DNA of 64,000 nucleotides from Hymenobacter aranciens (GCF_030580865.1 NZ_JAUQSY010000003.1:454797-518796); one strand, 5' to 3'. Shown: positions 44,501 to 52,485, numbered from the stretch's first letter. Notes: a model not told the origin generated them from the letters alone. Numbers and translations: made by a program.

Positions 44501-47500
44501 CCGTGCAGGGCAACCCTCTGACGCTGTACGTGACCACGGCCAACAACGGCCCCAGCGCCGCCCCCAACGCCCAGCAGGCGGTGCAGCTGACTGGCGGCCT
44601 CGCCAACGTGTTCGTGAGCAACGGCGGCAGCTACAACGCCGCCAGCGGCCTGGTAACCTTCCCGGCCCTGCCCTCGCTGCCCAGCGGCCAGGCCGTAGCC
44701 AACACCATCAGCTTCACGGCCCCCGCGGTGGGCACCACCCTGGCCCCGGCAGCCACCGTGACGCCCAACACGACCCCGGCCGGCGAAACCGCCCCGGCCA
44801 ATAACCTGGCCTACCTGAACGGCGCGGCCACCAGCACGAGCATCACTATCACGGCCCCCACCACGCCGCAGGCCAATGCCTACGCCACCATCAGCGGCGC
44901 GCCCGCCACGGTAGCCGCCGGCGGCACCATGAGCCTGACCGTGACTGCCGGCAACGCCGGGCCGGCCCCGGCCAACAGCCTGATTGCCCGCGTGCAGCTG
45001 CCCCCTGGCCTGGCCAGCGCCACCTTCACCCTCGACGGCGCCACCGGCACCTTCGACGGCGGCACGAACACCATCACCTTCGCCGGCGGCGCTACCTATA
45101 GCCTCACCACCGGCTTGCTGACGCTGCCCACCGTCGCCACGCAGGTGGCCGGTACCGCGCAGTCGTATGCCCTAGCCTTCCCGGCCCCGGCCGACCCCGG
45201 CAACGACGGCCAGCTGCTGCTAACGGCCGCCGTGAGTACCGCTACCTCCGAAACCGTGCTGAGCGACAACCTCGCCGCCAGCACCGTGCGCGTACTACCG
45301 ACTACTGATTTGGCAACCACCATCAGCGGCCCGGCCAGCGCCGGGGCCGGCCAGCCGGTGAGCTACACCGCTACCTTTGCCAACAACGGCCCCGGCCTGG
45401 CGCTGGGCGTGGCCCGCACTGTGCAGCTGCCCGCCGGCCTGTCGGCGGTAGCCGTCACGGATGTGGCTACTGGCCTGGCCGCCGGCACCTACGACAGCAC
45501 TACCGGCCTGCTGACGCTGCCCGCGCTGACCAGCCTGTCGGTCGGTAGCAGCGCGGCCTACACCATCGGCTTTGCGGCCCCGGCCACCAACTTTGCCCCC
45601 CGTAGCGCCGTGAGCGCCACCACCACGGATGGCGTAACGGTGAACAACCGCGCCGCCACCAGCACCACCGTAGCCGCCCTGGCCGACGTGGCCGTGGCCC
45701 TGAGCGGCCCCGCTACCGCCGTAGTCGGCAACCCGGTAACCTACTACGTGACGACCACAAATAACGGCCCCAGCGCCGCCACCGGCGTGGCCACCACCCT
45801 GCAATTGCCCGCCAACCTGAACGGCGTGACGGTGAGCAACGGCGGCAGCTACGTGAGCAGCAGCGGCTTGGTAACGTTCACCGCCATCGGTGCTCTGGCC
45901 AGCGGCACGAGCGTGGCCGACTACGTGACCTTCACGATGCCCAGCGCCGCCGGCGGCCAACTCAACGGCGTGGCGACGGCCACCGCCACCAGCACCGACC
46001 CGGTAGCTGCCAACAACACCGTGAGCACCGCCACCAGCGTGGCCCCGGTCACGGGCACGCTGGCCGACGTCGCCACCACGGTGAGTTTGCCCGCCAGCGC
46101 CACCGCCGGCAGCAGCACCACCGCCACGGTTACCTTCACCAACAACGGCCCGGCCGCCGCCCTCAACGTGGCCCCGACCCTGCAGCTACCCGCTGGCCTG
46201 ACCGGCCTGACGGTGAGCAACAGCGGTAGCTACAACCCGGCTACTGGCGTGGTTACCTGGCCCCTCATTGCCAGCCAGGCCAGCGGCAACACCGCGACCT
46301 ACACCGTGGCCTTCGCGGCCCCGGCCAGCGGCCCGCTGCGGGCCAGCAGCGCCGTAAGCTCGCAAACCAGCGACGGCAACCTTAATAACAACTCGTTCAC
46401 GACCACCGCCACTGTGACGGCCAGCTACGACGTGACTATCAGCCTCGGTGGCCCGGCCGGCACCCTGCCCGGCGCCACGAACACCTACACCGTGACGACG
46501 ACCAACAACGGCCCCAGCGTGGCCAGCTCGGTAACGCCGACGGTGACCCTGCCGGCCGGCCTCACGGCCAGCAACATCAGCGGCGGCGGCAGCCAGACGG
46601 GTGCCGTCATCACCTGGCCGGCTATTACTAATCTGGCTGCCGGCCCGGCCAGCGCCGTGGCCTACACCTTCGACGTGCCCATGCCCGCCACTGGCAGCCT
46701 GCTGCTGAACGCCGCCGTGACCGGCACCGGCGAGCCGGCCGCCAACACCGGCAACAACACGGCCAGCACTACCACCGCCCGCAGCAACCGCCCGCCGGTG
46801 GCCGCCAACGTGGTGAATGCCCGGCAGTCGCCCCAGGGCAACACCGCCACCACGGCCCTGCCGCTCACCTCGCTGGCCGCCACCGATGCCGACGGCACCA
46901 TCGCCAGCTACCAGCTCACCGGCAGCCTGCCGCCCGCCAGCCAGGGCATACTGTATTACAACAATAACGCTGACGGTGTGAGCGGTAGCTACGTAGTCCT
47001 GCCCATCGGCCAGGCCTTGAGCCAAGCCCAGGCCGGCACCCTGCGCTTCGACCCGACGGACGGCTACGCCGGCAACGTGTTCTTCACCTACACGGCCACC
47101 GACAACCTCACTGCCGGCAGCAACGCGGCCCTCTACACCCTGGCCGTGGGCCAGGACAACGCTTCGCGCTACTCCGCTACGCCCAGCAAGGGCGGCCCCG
47201 ACAAGTACGTGACCAACGACGTGCTGGCCTTTGTTATCGACCCCAACGGCGCCCGCTACAACAGCGCCGGCCTCATCTTCGACCAGACCACCGGCGCCAT
47301 GCAAACCGGCGTAACCAACGGCCTGGCCGCCACCGGCACCAACGCCCAGCTGACGCCCGTGGGCACCGCCCCCGGCCAGACCCCGGCCCCCGCCGGCAAC
47401 CCCACCAACACGCTGCCCCCCGGCACCGCCCTGAACCCCAGCACCGGCCAGATTTACGTGAGCACCGCCAGTCTGCTGCCGCGCGTCACCACGGCCACCA

Positions 47501-48150
47501 CCTACACCGTAAACATCACGACCACCGACGTGTACGGCGGCGTGACGACGCAGCCGGTGAGCTTCACGCTGGGCGCCTTCCCGCTGCCGGTCGAGCTGAC
47601 CGTGTTCACGGCCCAGGCCGTGCGCAACGTGGACGGCCTGCTGAAATGGACCACCGCCTCGGAGAAAAACAACGACCACTTCGACGTGGAGCGCAGCCTC
47701 GACGGCCGCAGCTTCGAGAAGATAGGGGAGGTGCGCGGCCAGGGCAGCAAAGCCAGCCCCACCGCCTACGCCCTAACCGACGCCCACGCCGCCCGCCTCG
47801 GCCGCCAGCTCTACTACCGCCTCCGGCAGGTGGACGCCGATGGCAGCAGCAGCTACTCGCCGGTACGCACCATCAGCTTTACCCAATTTGCCGAACCCAA
47901 CATCAGCCTCTGGCCCAACCCAATGGTTGGTACCACCAACCTGGACCTGAGCCAGCTGCCCGCCGGTAGCTACGAAGTGCGGGTGCTCGATGCCACGGGC
48001 CGGGTGATTCTCGGTGCTCAACTAACTGCCGGACAGTCGCATCTGCTCAATATTGCCGCCGTTGCCAATGGCACCTACACGGTGCTGGTGCGCGGCACCG
48101 AACCAGGTAATTCTCACGTTGGCCTGACCAAGCGCCTGATTAAAAATTAG
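35503..48150 (+). CDS. Giant DUF11-repeat surface protein with beta-helix and T9SS type A tail
   Basis: About 4,215 aa. ATG 35503 (MEKKVRLNVGNG) is chosen; ATG 35560 (MSLRRPEPQTAGW) would give a more usual 44-residue signal peptide ending GSGRAALA. Approximate order (residues from 35503): DUF11-type repeats (~200-460: DVSVTVSAPATAPAGAQATI); a domain starting CATPGASGSLTYSGTQGINT with a very Gly-rich core (~660-925); DUF11 (~977); an SdrD-B-like fold (~1,113, LTGTIFEDVNYGGG); NTNDAGQGSLRQFILNANAL and a right-handed beta-helix (~1,280-1,690); Ig-like and DUF11 units; a DUF6923-like propeller segment (~2,216-2,443, VFYRVREVSGNSLLERLDR); then eight DUF11 units (~2,740-3,760). The T9SS tail (~4,130-4,215) ends in HVGLTKRLIKN. 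It should be exported by the T9SS and act as a long surface adhesin or stalk (inference). Confidence 0.9.
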   Translation: MEKKVRLNVGNGSVGRRKHMSLRRPEPQTAGWLRAALRQLAAPSWGCLVLLLVLLGSGRAALAGNTITPSIGANNTSPLPGSTLTLTLGYVNTYTNGTNRTATIVRNGTITGLPTGLTGVTFAGLGAAGATYNTGSGTITFNTGANGYDNTLAANDNTPDLDFTISFTVPVGMAAFTATSAPTTNTQSTTVNPQSVSVTVAPQLPADVSVTVSAPATAPAGAQATITVTATNTSTTNTATDVVVTAQLATGLPAGAVNVSNDGTYDAGTGRVTFPAQALGPNGTFTPTIRLLMPASGTRTVKVSGTSAVDVNAANNNGNAANANATITVTQVADVAISVSGPTAATPGSAIVYSVLLTNQGPSTATGLTAQLALGGAPTNVVVTGGGTLAGSTVSFTVPGGSLASGNSLIYTVRLTVPATGPVTGTASATSTTANGDPVAANNNGTAPASQVSTAVVASTPSEVCATPGASGSLTYSGTQGINTYYPGLTGTGTQNQAGQKVLAIGAATTSGTTPVSGALAVGDLVLVMQMQGAPINTTNTSSYGDGYAGDPGSGSLGGTTFTAGQYEYGTVAALAAGTVTLTNNLVNTYQNANATATTGQRRFQIIRVPQYQDFTLTANLTTVPAWNGSTGGVLALDVAGTLNLGTNRVINLVGKGFRGGGGRQLGGAGGLGYANTDYRTPATANVNASKGEGLAGTPRYLNNGGTTVTDLGTTFGYPDGSTVGGGDNGRGAPGNAGGGGTDTAPNSNEENTGGGGGSNGGTGGQGGNGWRSNLPSGGFGGAPFLAAAPSRLVLGGGGGAGTTNNGTVADDDTYPGNAGLTNDGFASSGAAGGGMLLARVGSVSGTGTINVSGADVAFVPENDGSGGGGGGGSVLLLSNNTAATALTGVTVLATGGQGGSNTGGGSAHGPGGGGSGGVVFASSPLNAASSYGAGTNGTTFNGLVYEAGPGTSSPAFVRNSVGFDETPLLQSGANCVADLTTTLSGPTALATGGNAGPYTVTFTNNGPGSGSFATRTVTLPTGASLSSQQLLDIQAQAPGATYTSGTRVISFGAASGVASGATSSFIFSFTAPATTGTGLTLSSAVTAASGTNQGANQAADNASLTLSVSNALTGTIFEDVNYGGGAGRNYVTANAGSGLASGAIRRPGVRVELYNTSTGAFVAAAITDANGQYALPVQASTGYTLRVVNNTVTSARPGATFSGAASTGYLSNQVAVQTFNGLTDRVGGEYPGRADADANTTGANLSTLTAGSVAAQSLRTLTSAASGLTTGPDFGFNFDVVTNTNDAGQGSLRQFILNANALGGETTLAQSGSSAAGALAAQRETSIFMIPNGATTAANNVPAGLRSYSASTNAGLASQLSGGVAVITPATTLPAISGPNTFIDGSTQTFNIGNTNNVTLGAGGTVGTAATALGTVNGPEVQLSGTAVVATGLDVAATGTGAGVLGLAIYGFGTNGDNDNSAGIRAATGGLTISRNVLGSPATGFTDPGNSTRGLGDGIRLTGGTTASSISNNLIGYNGGKGIAISAGVTTVSVTNNEVRSNAQNGPAWDGIDVQGSAATVTGNLFVNNAGVGIDSYNSAGANTITGNTVSGNGRGTATLAPDETPGIRLFGALNVVSQNVSTGNYGAGVMVVNSSPTTTISQNSIYNNGTVAALNGAAATGQLGIDLTNGNTATGDAPFLTLNDNGDTDGGANGLLNFPVITSATVVGANLVVQGFTRPGARIEFFNPGPVADPSGFGEGQTYLGTVTEGGAAGGGNLVADTNADTGSYGPGLINGLSQGTDNTNRFTFNIPLTGSFAGYAAGSLLTATATLDGATSEFAGNVAVNTAPVANTLTNTAGIPNTSAPVALAPGLSGTANGSGNSIAAYTIVSLPASGTLSYVSGSTTTTVAAGTTITAAQLASLRYTPASGTTGNVSFTYTVTDANGIASLSNNSGGTITAGPATYTIPVTAVADVATTITPSATPVNAGAALSFNVTYTNAGPNLAASYAQTLTLSSGLGAGNVTFANLPTGVTASYNTANGQVTFTGTPTTLASGANQNLTVSIAVVPAALSSITAATTITTSTGQGADTGANSASVTVPVTPVADVTTTLSGPTQIIPGSTNTYAVNFLNNGPSPAAGVTRTVSIPAGSSNVTAAGGTIGGNTASGFTITYTPSPTTLASGSPTPYSFSFTAPTATGTTYALTSTVGTSTSQGADAAPNSATLSLTTAGAGLACNSVFYRVREVSGNSLLERLDRSSAGGTITYAGTTLYSTGVSLNALAFNYADGYLYAFRTNSNVLYRLSSTGAQEVGAIAGIPATGANAATSDLNGLMYIADNSTTTLYRLNLSTLTLTSTVTLSAAVNFGDMAYNPVDNNIYANRYYAASGTNGVARINPTSGAVTVLGTPATSGDDVGSLFFDAAGGLYAATNQGSFVGFNTSTGASTLIGAAGSAAQSDGASCVFPTEELDVVLSAGTPVRVSSTAFDVTYTVRVKNTGAVSDANVQVNNFLNDGTNPTGAAFPGASSVTVTTAPSIASGPALALNGGFNGTSSTGLLAGTTALASNATSVITYTVRVTYPSVAAIPTTAQNNSVYASTTGTSPNAGYVLVNGTALAPTGVLAGDQSTTGSTLPATPGADTPSPTPVTFANPLVQNITNVTLNNTAPATVLNPNLSATPGLNGTGAAISSFTISALTGSGTLRYNGTPVTGSLTVLVANVGLLTYQPVPGNVSSPSFTFFATDANGGVSNTATYTIPVQSLADVTTTLNGPAQLSTGTAAGPYTVTYANVGLAAAGIVTRTLTLPAGATNIVAPNGTITGTSIDFGNVTSLAAGGSASFTFSFTAPATAGAVAIVSTTTTTSNEGTNPAPNSSTISATVTAVTDVAATIAPLAGTVAAGSPGAGFTVSFANNGALTAAGVTRMVQLPAGLGAVSATNGGSYDNTTGLVTYAPSPTTIANGAPLTSVITFAAPASGPVAATASVSTTSFEAGQTANNTQSATLSITPGFNLITTIDGPTTTVQGNPLTLYVTTANNGPSAAPNAQQAVQLTGGLANVFVSNGGSYNAASGLVTFPALPSLPSGQAVANTISFTAPAVGTTLAPAATVTPNTTPAGETAPANNLAYLNGAATSTSITITAPTTPQANAYATISGAPATVAAGGTMSLTVTAGNAGPAPANSLIARVQLPPGLASATFTLDGATGTFDGGTNTITFAGGATYSLTTGLLTLPTVATQVAGTAQSYALAFPAPADPGNDGQLLLTAAVSTATSETVLSDNLAASTVRVLPTTDLATTISGPASAGAGQPVSYTATFANNGPGLALGVARTVQLPAGLSAVAVTDVATGLAAGTYDSTTGLLTLPALTSLSVGSSAAYTIGFAAPATNFAPRSAVSATTTDGVTVNNRAATSTTVAALADVAVALSGPATAVVGNPVTYYVTTTNNGPSAATGVATTLQLPANLNGVTVSNGGSYVSSSGLVTFTAIGALASGTSVADYVTFTMPSAAGGQLNGVATATATSTDPVAANNTVSTATSVAPVTGTLADVATTVSLPASATAGSSTTATVTFTNNGPAAALNVAPTLQLPAGLTGLTVSNSGSYNPATGVVTWPLIASQASGNTATYTVAFAAPASGPLRASSAVSSQTSDGNLNNNSFTTTATVTASYDVTISLGGPAGTLPGATNTYTVTTTNNGPSVASSVTPTVTLPAGLTASNISGGGSQTGAVITWPAITNLAAGPASAVAYTFDVPMPATGSLLLNAAVTGTGEPAANTGNNTASTTTARSNRPPVAANVVNARQSPQGNTATTALPLTSLAATDADGTIASYQLTGSLPPASQGILYYNNNADGVSGSYVVLPIGQALSQAQAGTLRFDPTDGYAGNVFFTYTATDNLTAGSNAALYTLAVGQDNASRYSATPSKGGPDKYVTNDVLAFVIDPNGARYNSAGLIFDQTTGAMQTGVTNGLAATGTNAQLTPVGTAPGQTPAPAGNPTNTLPPGTALNPSTGQIYVSTASLLPRVTTATTYTVNITTTDVYGGVTTQPVSFTLGAFPLPVELTVFTAQAVRNVDGLLKWTTASEKNNDHFDVERSLDGRSFEKIGEVRGQGSKASPTAYALTDAHAARLGRQLYYRLRQVDADGSSSYSPVRTISFTQFAEPNISLWPNPMVGTTNLDLSQLPAGSYEVRVLDATGRVILGAQLTAGQSHLLNIAAVANGTYTVLVRGTEPGNSHVGLTKRLIKN

Positions 48151-48181
48151 GTACTGGTACTCCTGGCAGGCTCTCGAAAAG

Positions 48182-48208
48182 CCCTCAACCGTTGGTTGGG
48201 GGTTTTTT
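48182..48208 (+). terminator. Rho-independent terminator of the giant gene
   Basis: CCCTCAACC / GGTTGGGGG stem with a 3-base loop, followed by TTTTTT, 31 bp after the stop codon. Confidence 0.85.
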
Positions 48209-48353
48209 CCGTTTCAGCTTCCTTCACTCTGGCCGATTTTCCGTCCGCCCAGGCCCGGCGCAATTTCAGCCGGTTTTTGACCTTGTTCACCTAGTTTCTG
48301 CCATTGTTCGACTTCCAGACGGCACATTCTGCCCGCCCGACCCACCGCCGGAC

Positions 48354-48384
48354 TTCGCTTGCCCGGCCAACAGTGGTATTTTTG
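48354..48384 (+). promoter_or_regulatory. Promoter of the TPR kinase gene
   Basis: Perfect -7 box TATTTTTG (48377-48384) with TTCG at 48354-48357 near the -33 position; the translation start is at 48426. Confidence 0.6.
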
Positions 48385-48425
48385 CCTTGCTGTTTAGCAC
48401 TCGTTTATCCACGAATTTCCTCGGT

Positions 48426-50462
48426 ATGCTGCGTTCAAGGTGTTGGTTTTTTGGAGTTGTATTGAGGCGGCTGTGCCTGGTAGTCGGGGGCCTGCTGGCC
48501 ACCAGCCCGGCACTGGCGCAGCAACTGCCGGCGTCGAAGTACCGCAGCCGGGCCACCGACTCGCTCCGGCTGGAGGTCCGGAACCCAGCCCTGCCCGATT
48601 CGCAGCGGGTGCTCACCCTGATGTCGCTGGGGCAGCATTATTTTATGAATGATAACGCGGCTTCCATCCGCGTGACGCAGGCCGGACTGCAGCTCGCCCG
48701 CGAGAAGAAGTTTGTGCGGGGCGAGCTCATTGCCCTGAGCAACCTAGCCCGCACCTACGCCGGCGCGCAGGAGCTGCCCGAGGCCGAGCGCTGGGCTCAG
48801 GAGTTGCGCCGTCGCGCCTGGGTAGCCCCGGCCAATCTGCAGCGGTTTCGCATCGTAGCCCTGCAAACCCTGGCCTCGGTGGCCATCAATCAGGGCAATA
48901 TGCAGCTGGCAACGAAATATTTCCGGCAAACCTTGCCGATGATGTACTTGGTTGCAAACCGGCCTTCTTCCGATTTTCCGCTTATCAGCTACGGCGGGCT
49001 GAGCGAGCTCTACACCTATGAGGTAGTCGAGAACCCACACCCGGCCGATTCGCTGGTGCGCGCGGCGCGCTTCTACACCAATCGCCTGGCCCGGATGGCC
49101 GCGGCCTACGTGGCCCGCTTCGGCGCCGACCCCACCAATGCCGACCGCCGCGACATGCTGGCCAACGCCTACGTGTCGCTAGGACGATTGAGCGACATTG
49201 CCGGCTACGACTCGGCTGCGTACTATTTCAGCCGGGCCCTGCCGCTCTACCAGGCGCTGGGCTACGGCGCTATCGAAAGCCAAACGCGCAGCTTTTGGGC
49301 CAGCAGCGAGCTCCGCCACCACCGCTACCCGGCGGCCCAGGCCCACGCCCGGGAAGCACTACGCGTGGCCCACGCCACCCAGAACCCCACCGACGAGTAC
49401 CAGGCCCGTGATGTGCTGGCCGAGGCCCTGGCCGCCACCGGCCAGCACGTCGAGGCCTACCAGCAGTCGCGGCGCGCCCGCCAGCTCCACGACTCGCTCG
49501 AAACCGTCGCCAACCACACCGAGCTCCAGAACCTGCAGGTGCGCTTCGATACTGAGCGCAAGGAGGACCAGATACAGGAGCTGACCCAGCAGCAGCAGGA
49601 ACAACAGCTCCGCGCGCAGCAGCAGCGCCAGCGCCTCTGGCTGTTGGGCGGCTTGTTGATAATTACCCTGTTGGGCGCCAGCGCCGTGGGCGTGCTGGCC
49701 TTGCGTCTGCGCCGCAGCCGGGCCCAACTGGCGGCCCAGCACCAGCAGCTGGCCCTGCAAAATGAGGAGCTCGTGCAAACCCGCGCCGCCCAGGACCGCC
49801 TCTACGCCCTGGTAGCCCATGACTTACGCTCGCCCGTGGTGGCTTTCGCCGGGCTGGCCGACCTGCTCAACCGCTACGTGCAGCGCCAGGATACCCAGCG
49901 CCTGGCCGGCCTCGGCGGGCGCATCCGCCAGGCGGCCCAGAACCTAAGCGAGTTGCTCGACAACCTGCTCAACTGGGCCGTGAGCCAGCGCGGCGAGCTC
50001 ACGCCCCAGCCCCGCCCCCTGCGCGCTACCGAATTGCTGGCCGAAATAGCCGACCTTTACCAGAATGCCGCCGATGCCGCCGAAGTATCCCTGACCGTGG
50101 AGGCCCCCGCCGACCTGCTGCTGCAGGCCGACCCCGACATGACCCGCACCATCCTGCGCAACCTCACCGGCAACGCCCTCAAAGCCACGCCCACCGGCGG
50201 CCACGTCCACCTGCGGGCCGAGCGGCAGGCCGACGGCATCCACCTGCTGATAACCGACACCGGCCAGGGCCTCGACGCGCAGGTGCTGGCCCAGCTGTCG
50301 GCCGGCCCGCGGCTGCACGTGGCCAGCAAGGGCCGGGGCGCCGGCCTGGGCCTGCTGCTGAGCCGCAATTTTGCCGAGGCGCAGGGCGGCCAGCTGGTGC
50401 TGGCCAACCTGCCCGACGGCACCGGCACCGTGGCCACGCTCACGCTGCCGCAGGCGGCGTAG
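48426..50462 (+). CDS. TPR-domain sensor histidine kinase
   Basis: A 678-aa protein. ATG 48426 (MLRSRCWFFGVVLRRLCLVV) gives a proper signal peptide ending SPALAQ and follows a good promoter; the frame is open from 48192. Periplasmic part ~30-395 is helical and TPR-like (VLTLMSLGQHYFMNDNAASI, RGELIALSNLARTYAGAQEL). A TM helix (~412-432, LWLLGGLLIITLLGASAVGV) and a coiled coil lead into HisKA (LYALVAHDLRSPVVAFAGLA, His465). HATPase: LRNLTGNALKATPTGGHV (N), LLITDTGQGLD (G1), SKGRGAGLGLLLSRNF (G2). This is the common Bacteroidota kinase layout in which external TPRs sense a ligand or protein. The next gene, 54 bp on, is its probable LytTR partner. Confidence 0.9.
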   Translation: MLRSRCWFFGVVLRRLCLVVGGLLATSPALAQQLPASKYRSRATDSLRLEVRNPALPDSQRVLTLMSLGQHYFMNDNAASIRVTQAGLQLAREKKFVRGELIALSNLARTYAGAQELPEAERWAQELRRRAWVAPANLQRFRIVALQTLASVAINQGNMQLATKYFRQTLPMMYLVANRPSSDFPLISYGGLSELYTYEVVENPHPADSLVRAARFYTNRLARMAAAYVARFGADPTNADRRDMLANAYVSLGRLSDIAGYDSAAYYFSRALPLYQALGYGAIESQTRSFWASSELRHHRYPAAQAHAREALRVAHATQNPTDEYQARDVLAEALAATGQHVEAYQQSRRARQLHDSLETVANHTELQNLQVRFDTERKEDQIQELTQQQQEQQLRAQQQRQRLWLLGGLLIITLLGASAVGVLALRLRRSRAQLAAQHQQLALQNEELVQTRAAQDRLYALVAHDLRSPVVAFAGLADLLNRYVQRQDTQRLAGLGGRIRQAAQNLSELLDNLLNWAVSQRGELTPQPRPLRATELLAEIADLYQNAADAAEVSLTVEAPADLLLQADPDMTRTILRNLTGNALKATPTGGHVHLRAERQADGIHLLITDTGQGLDAQVLAQLSAGPRLHVASKGRGAGLGLLLSRNFAEAQGGQLVLANLPDGTGTVATLTLPQAA

Positions 50463-50516
50463 TTCAGTCCAGTAAATACCTGTATGTCAAACTTATTCTT
50501 CCTTGAAAACAACCTT

Positions 50517-51326
50517 ATGTCTTTCGCCAATTCCAGCCTCCGCGTCCTGATAGTTGAAGATGAGCCGCTGTTTGCCGACCTGCTGGAGGAAGCCTTGCTC
50601 GACCTTTCGTACCACGTCATCGGCCCCGCCTACGATGCGGCGGGTGCCATGGCCCTGCTGCGCTCCACCAGCCCCCCGCCCGACGTGGCGCTACTCGACA
50701 TCCACCTCGGCGAGCGCGGCCCCGACGGCATCGAGCTGGCCGCCCGCCTGCTGGCCGAGCGCCCCCTGCCGCTGATTTTCCTGACTTCCCAGACCGACAC
50801 CGAGTCCTTCGAGCGGGCCCGGCAGGTGGGCCCGGCCGCCTACCTCGTGAAGCCCGCCGACGCGGGTGCCCTGCAACGGGCCATCGAGCTGGCCGTGTCC
50901 AACTTTGTGGCGGCCCATCCCAGCGGCAGTACCCCCACCGCCGACGACGACGACCACGGCACCGAAGGCCCTATTTTCACCTCCGCCACCACGGGTGCGC
51001 TGCTGCCCAACGCCTTGTTCGTGAAAGAAGAAGGCCTGCTGGTGAAGGTAAACCTGGAAGAAATCTCGTGGATTGTAACGGAGGGTAAAACCTGCCGCCT
51101 GGCCCTGAGCAAGGGCCGCATCGTGTCGGTGCGCCAGCCCTTGCGCGACATCAGCCAGCACCTGCCGGCGGAGAAGTTCGTGCAGATTCAGCGCAGCTAC
51201 CTCATCAATGCCGACTGCATCGAGCGCATCGACCCGGTGCGCAATATCGTGCAGGTGTCGGGGCAGCTGCTGCCCATCGGGCGCGCCTACCGCGACGCGC
51301 TGCTGGAGCGCCTGCACCTGGTATAA
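50517..51326 (+). CDS. LytTR-family response regulator
   Basis: A 269-aa regulator from ATG 50517 (MSFANSSLRVLIVEDEPLFA); an alternative ATG at 50484 adds 11 residues. Receiver domain ~1-125: Glu14/Asp15/Glu16, phospho-accepting Asp61 (DVALLDIHLGERGPDG), LIFLTSQTD, Lys112 (YLVKPADAGAL). LytTR domain ~155-268: NALFVKEEGLLVKVNLEEIS, RLALSKGRIVSVRQPLRDI, FVQIQRSYLINADCIERIDP. Forms a two-component system with the kinase upstream. Candidate sites are the 21-bp-spaced CGCAAATCG repeats just downstream (51501-51530) and those in front of the giant gene (inference). Confidence 0.92.
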   Translation: MSFANSSLRVLIVEDEPLFADLLEEALLDLSYHVIGPAYDAAGAMALLRSTSPPPDVALLDIHLGERGPDGIELAARLLAERPLPLIFLTSQTDTESFERARQVGPAAYLVKPADAGALQRAIELAVSNFVAAHPSGSTPTADDDDHGTEGPIFTSATTGALLPNALFVKEEGLLVKVNLEEISWIVTEGKTCRLALSKGRIVSVRQPLRDISQHLPAEKFVQIQRSYLINADCIERIDPVRNIVQVSGQLLPIGRAYRDALLERLHLV

Positions 51327-51500
51327 GCCTGGTACTGAAGACTGCCGTAGCCGGTAAGTGTCGCAACGCAAGCGGGGTTTAGAAGAGACTGGCTGGTATC
51401 CGTTGCCAAACGGGTGCCGGCCAGTCCTGCGTTTGGGCCACCCGCCTTGGCACTGCCGGCTGGGAGGAATAAGGGAGGGGCGGCCCAATCCGGCTTGCGC

Positions 51501-51580
51501 CGCAAATCGCCGCACTCACGCCGCAAATCGACCCGTTGGGGCCAGGAATTTGCCAGTGCTTTAGGGATGGGGTAAATTCG
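51501..51580 (+). promoter_or_regulatory. 21-bp-spaced repeats and promoter for the small secreted-protein gene
   Basis: CGCAAATCGCCG (51501) and CGCAAATCGACC (51522) are exactly 21 bp apart. The promoter follows: TTTG at 51549-51552 (-33) and TAAATTCG at 51573-51580 (-7, one or two mismatches), with a 20-bp gap, the Bacteroidota spacing. Nothing else was seen in 51327-51717. Confidence 0.55.
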
Positions 51581-51717
51581 TAATACCATTCAACAACAGC
51601 TAATTATTGGCCGGTTGAAGGAGCGCGAAGCCTGTGGCAGGCCGGCGCGAAGGCAACCCGCCAGCGGCCTGGTTGCCTCCGCGCCCCTTGTCGCCTCACT
51701 CTGCCCCGGTAAATCCA

Positions 51718-51933
51718 ATGACGTCTTCGCCGATGAAAGCGCCGCTGAAATTCCTCATCCTGCTGCTCGGCACCAGTAGCGTGGCCGCCGCGCAGCCCGC
51801 CCCCGCGGCGGAAGCGCAATGGTCCGCCAGCCCTATGCAGTATTGCTACATCCTGCTCGGGTTCGTGCTGCTGGTCATCGTTGGCTACAGCGTCCGCCGC
51901 TCCGGGCAAGGCCGCCGCTCCTTCCGGCGGTAG
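51718..51933 (+). CDS. Small exported/membrane protein
   Basis: A 71-aa protein from ATG 51718 (MTSSPMKAPLKFLILLLGTS). Signal-like segment to ~25 (VAAAQPAPAA), a short external stretch, then a TM helix (CYILLGFVLLVIVGYSV) and a strongly basic tail RRSGQGRRSFRR in the cytoplasm. Family not recognised. It lies behind a promoter with LytTR-like repeats, so it is a candidate target of the adjacent regulator. Confidence 0.62.
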   Translation: MTSSPMKAPLKFLILLLGTSSVAAAQPAPAAEAQWSASPMQYCYILLGFVLLVIVGYSVRRSGQGRRSFRR

Positions 51934-51987
51934 ACTGAGGCCACTGGGCCCACCGTCTCTTGCTTACTCCCCATCAATTATCGTTTT

Positions 51988-52485
51988 ATGAAAACCACTT
52001 TTCAATGCACTGCCGGTTTTTCGCTGGCCCGACCGGTAGTATTGCTGCTGAGCTCTTTATTGCTGACGCTGGCAGCCGAGGCAGCCACTATCCACACCCG
52101 GCCGGCCACCGCGTCCCTGTCCTTGGGTACCGAGAGACCCGCCGCCAAACCGCGCAGTGCTAAGCCCGCCGTTCGCACTGCGTCGCGCCGCCTGCCGGCC
52201 CGCAAAGTGATGGTGGTGGAAGCCCAGGCCGAAACCGCCGTCAGCAACTACTGCTGGGGCCAGGTGCTGGGCCCCGACCACCGGCCCTTGCCGGGCGCCT
52301 GCGTATTCGTGGCCGGGCAGCCGGGCATTATTGCTGCCACCAACTCCGAAGGCAAATTCCGGCTTCGGCTGTCCGCTTCGGCTGCTCAAACGCTGACCGT
52401 AGCCTACGCCGGCCTGCGCGACCAACAGGTGCCCGTGGCTAACACGCTGGCTAAAAATCTGGTCATCGTGTCGCTGCAGCGCTAA
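51988..52485 (+). CDS. Secreted carboxypeptidase-regulatory-like domain protein
   Basis: A 165-aa protein. Signal peptide (TAGFSLARPVVLLLSSLLLT...AAEA), a basic Ala/Pro/Arg linker (~35-72), then a CarboxypepD_reg-like / CNA-B-type beta sandwich (~85-165: NYCWGQVLGPDHRPLPGACV, FVAGQPGIIAATNSEGKFRL, QTLTVAYAGLRDQQVPVA, LVIVSLQR). This is the same fold used as the N-terminal plug-proximal domain of SusC-like receptors, here free-standing. Lacks a sorting tail, so probably periplasmic. A diverged 3' fragment of this gene lies at 17991-18311. Confidence 0.75.
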   Translation: MKTTFQCTAGFSLARPVVLLLSSLLLTLAAEAATIHTRPATASLSLGTERPAAKPRSAKPAVRTASRRLPARKVMVVEAQAETAVSNYCWGQVLGPDHRPLPGACVFVAGQPGIIAATNSEGKFRLRLSASAAQTLTVAYAGLRDQQVPVANTLAKNLVIVSLQR

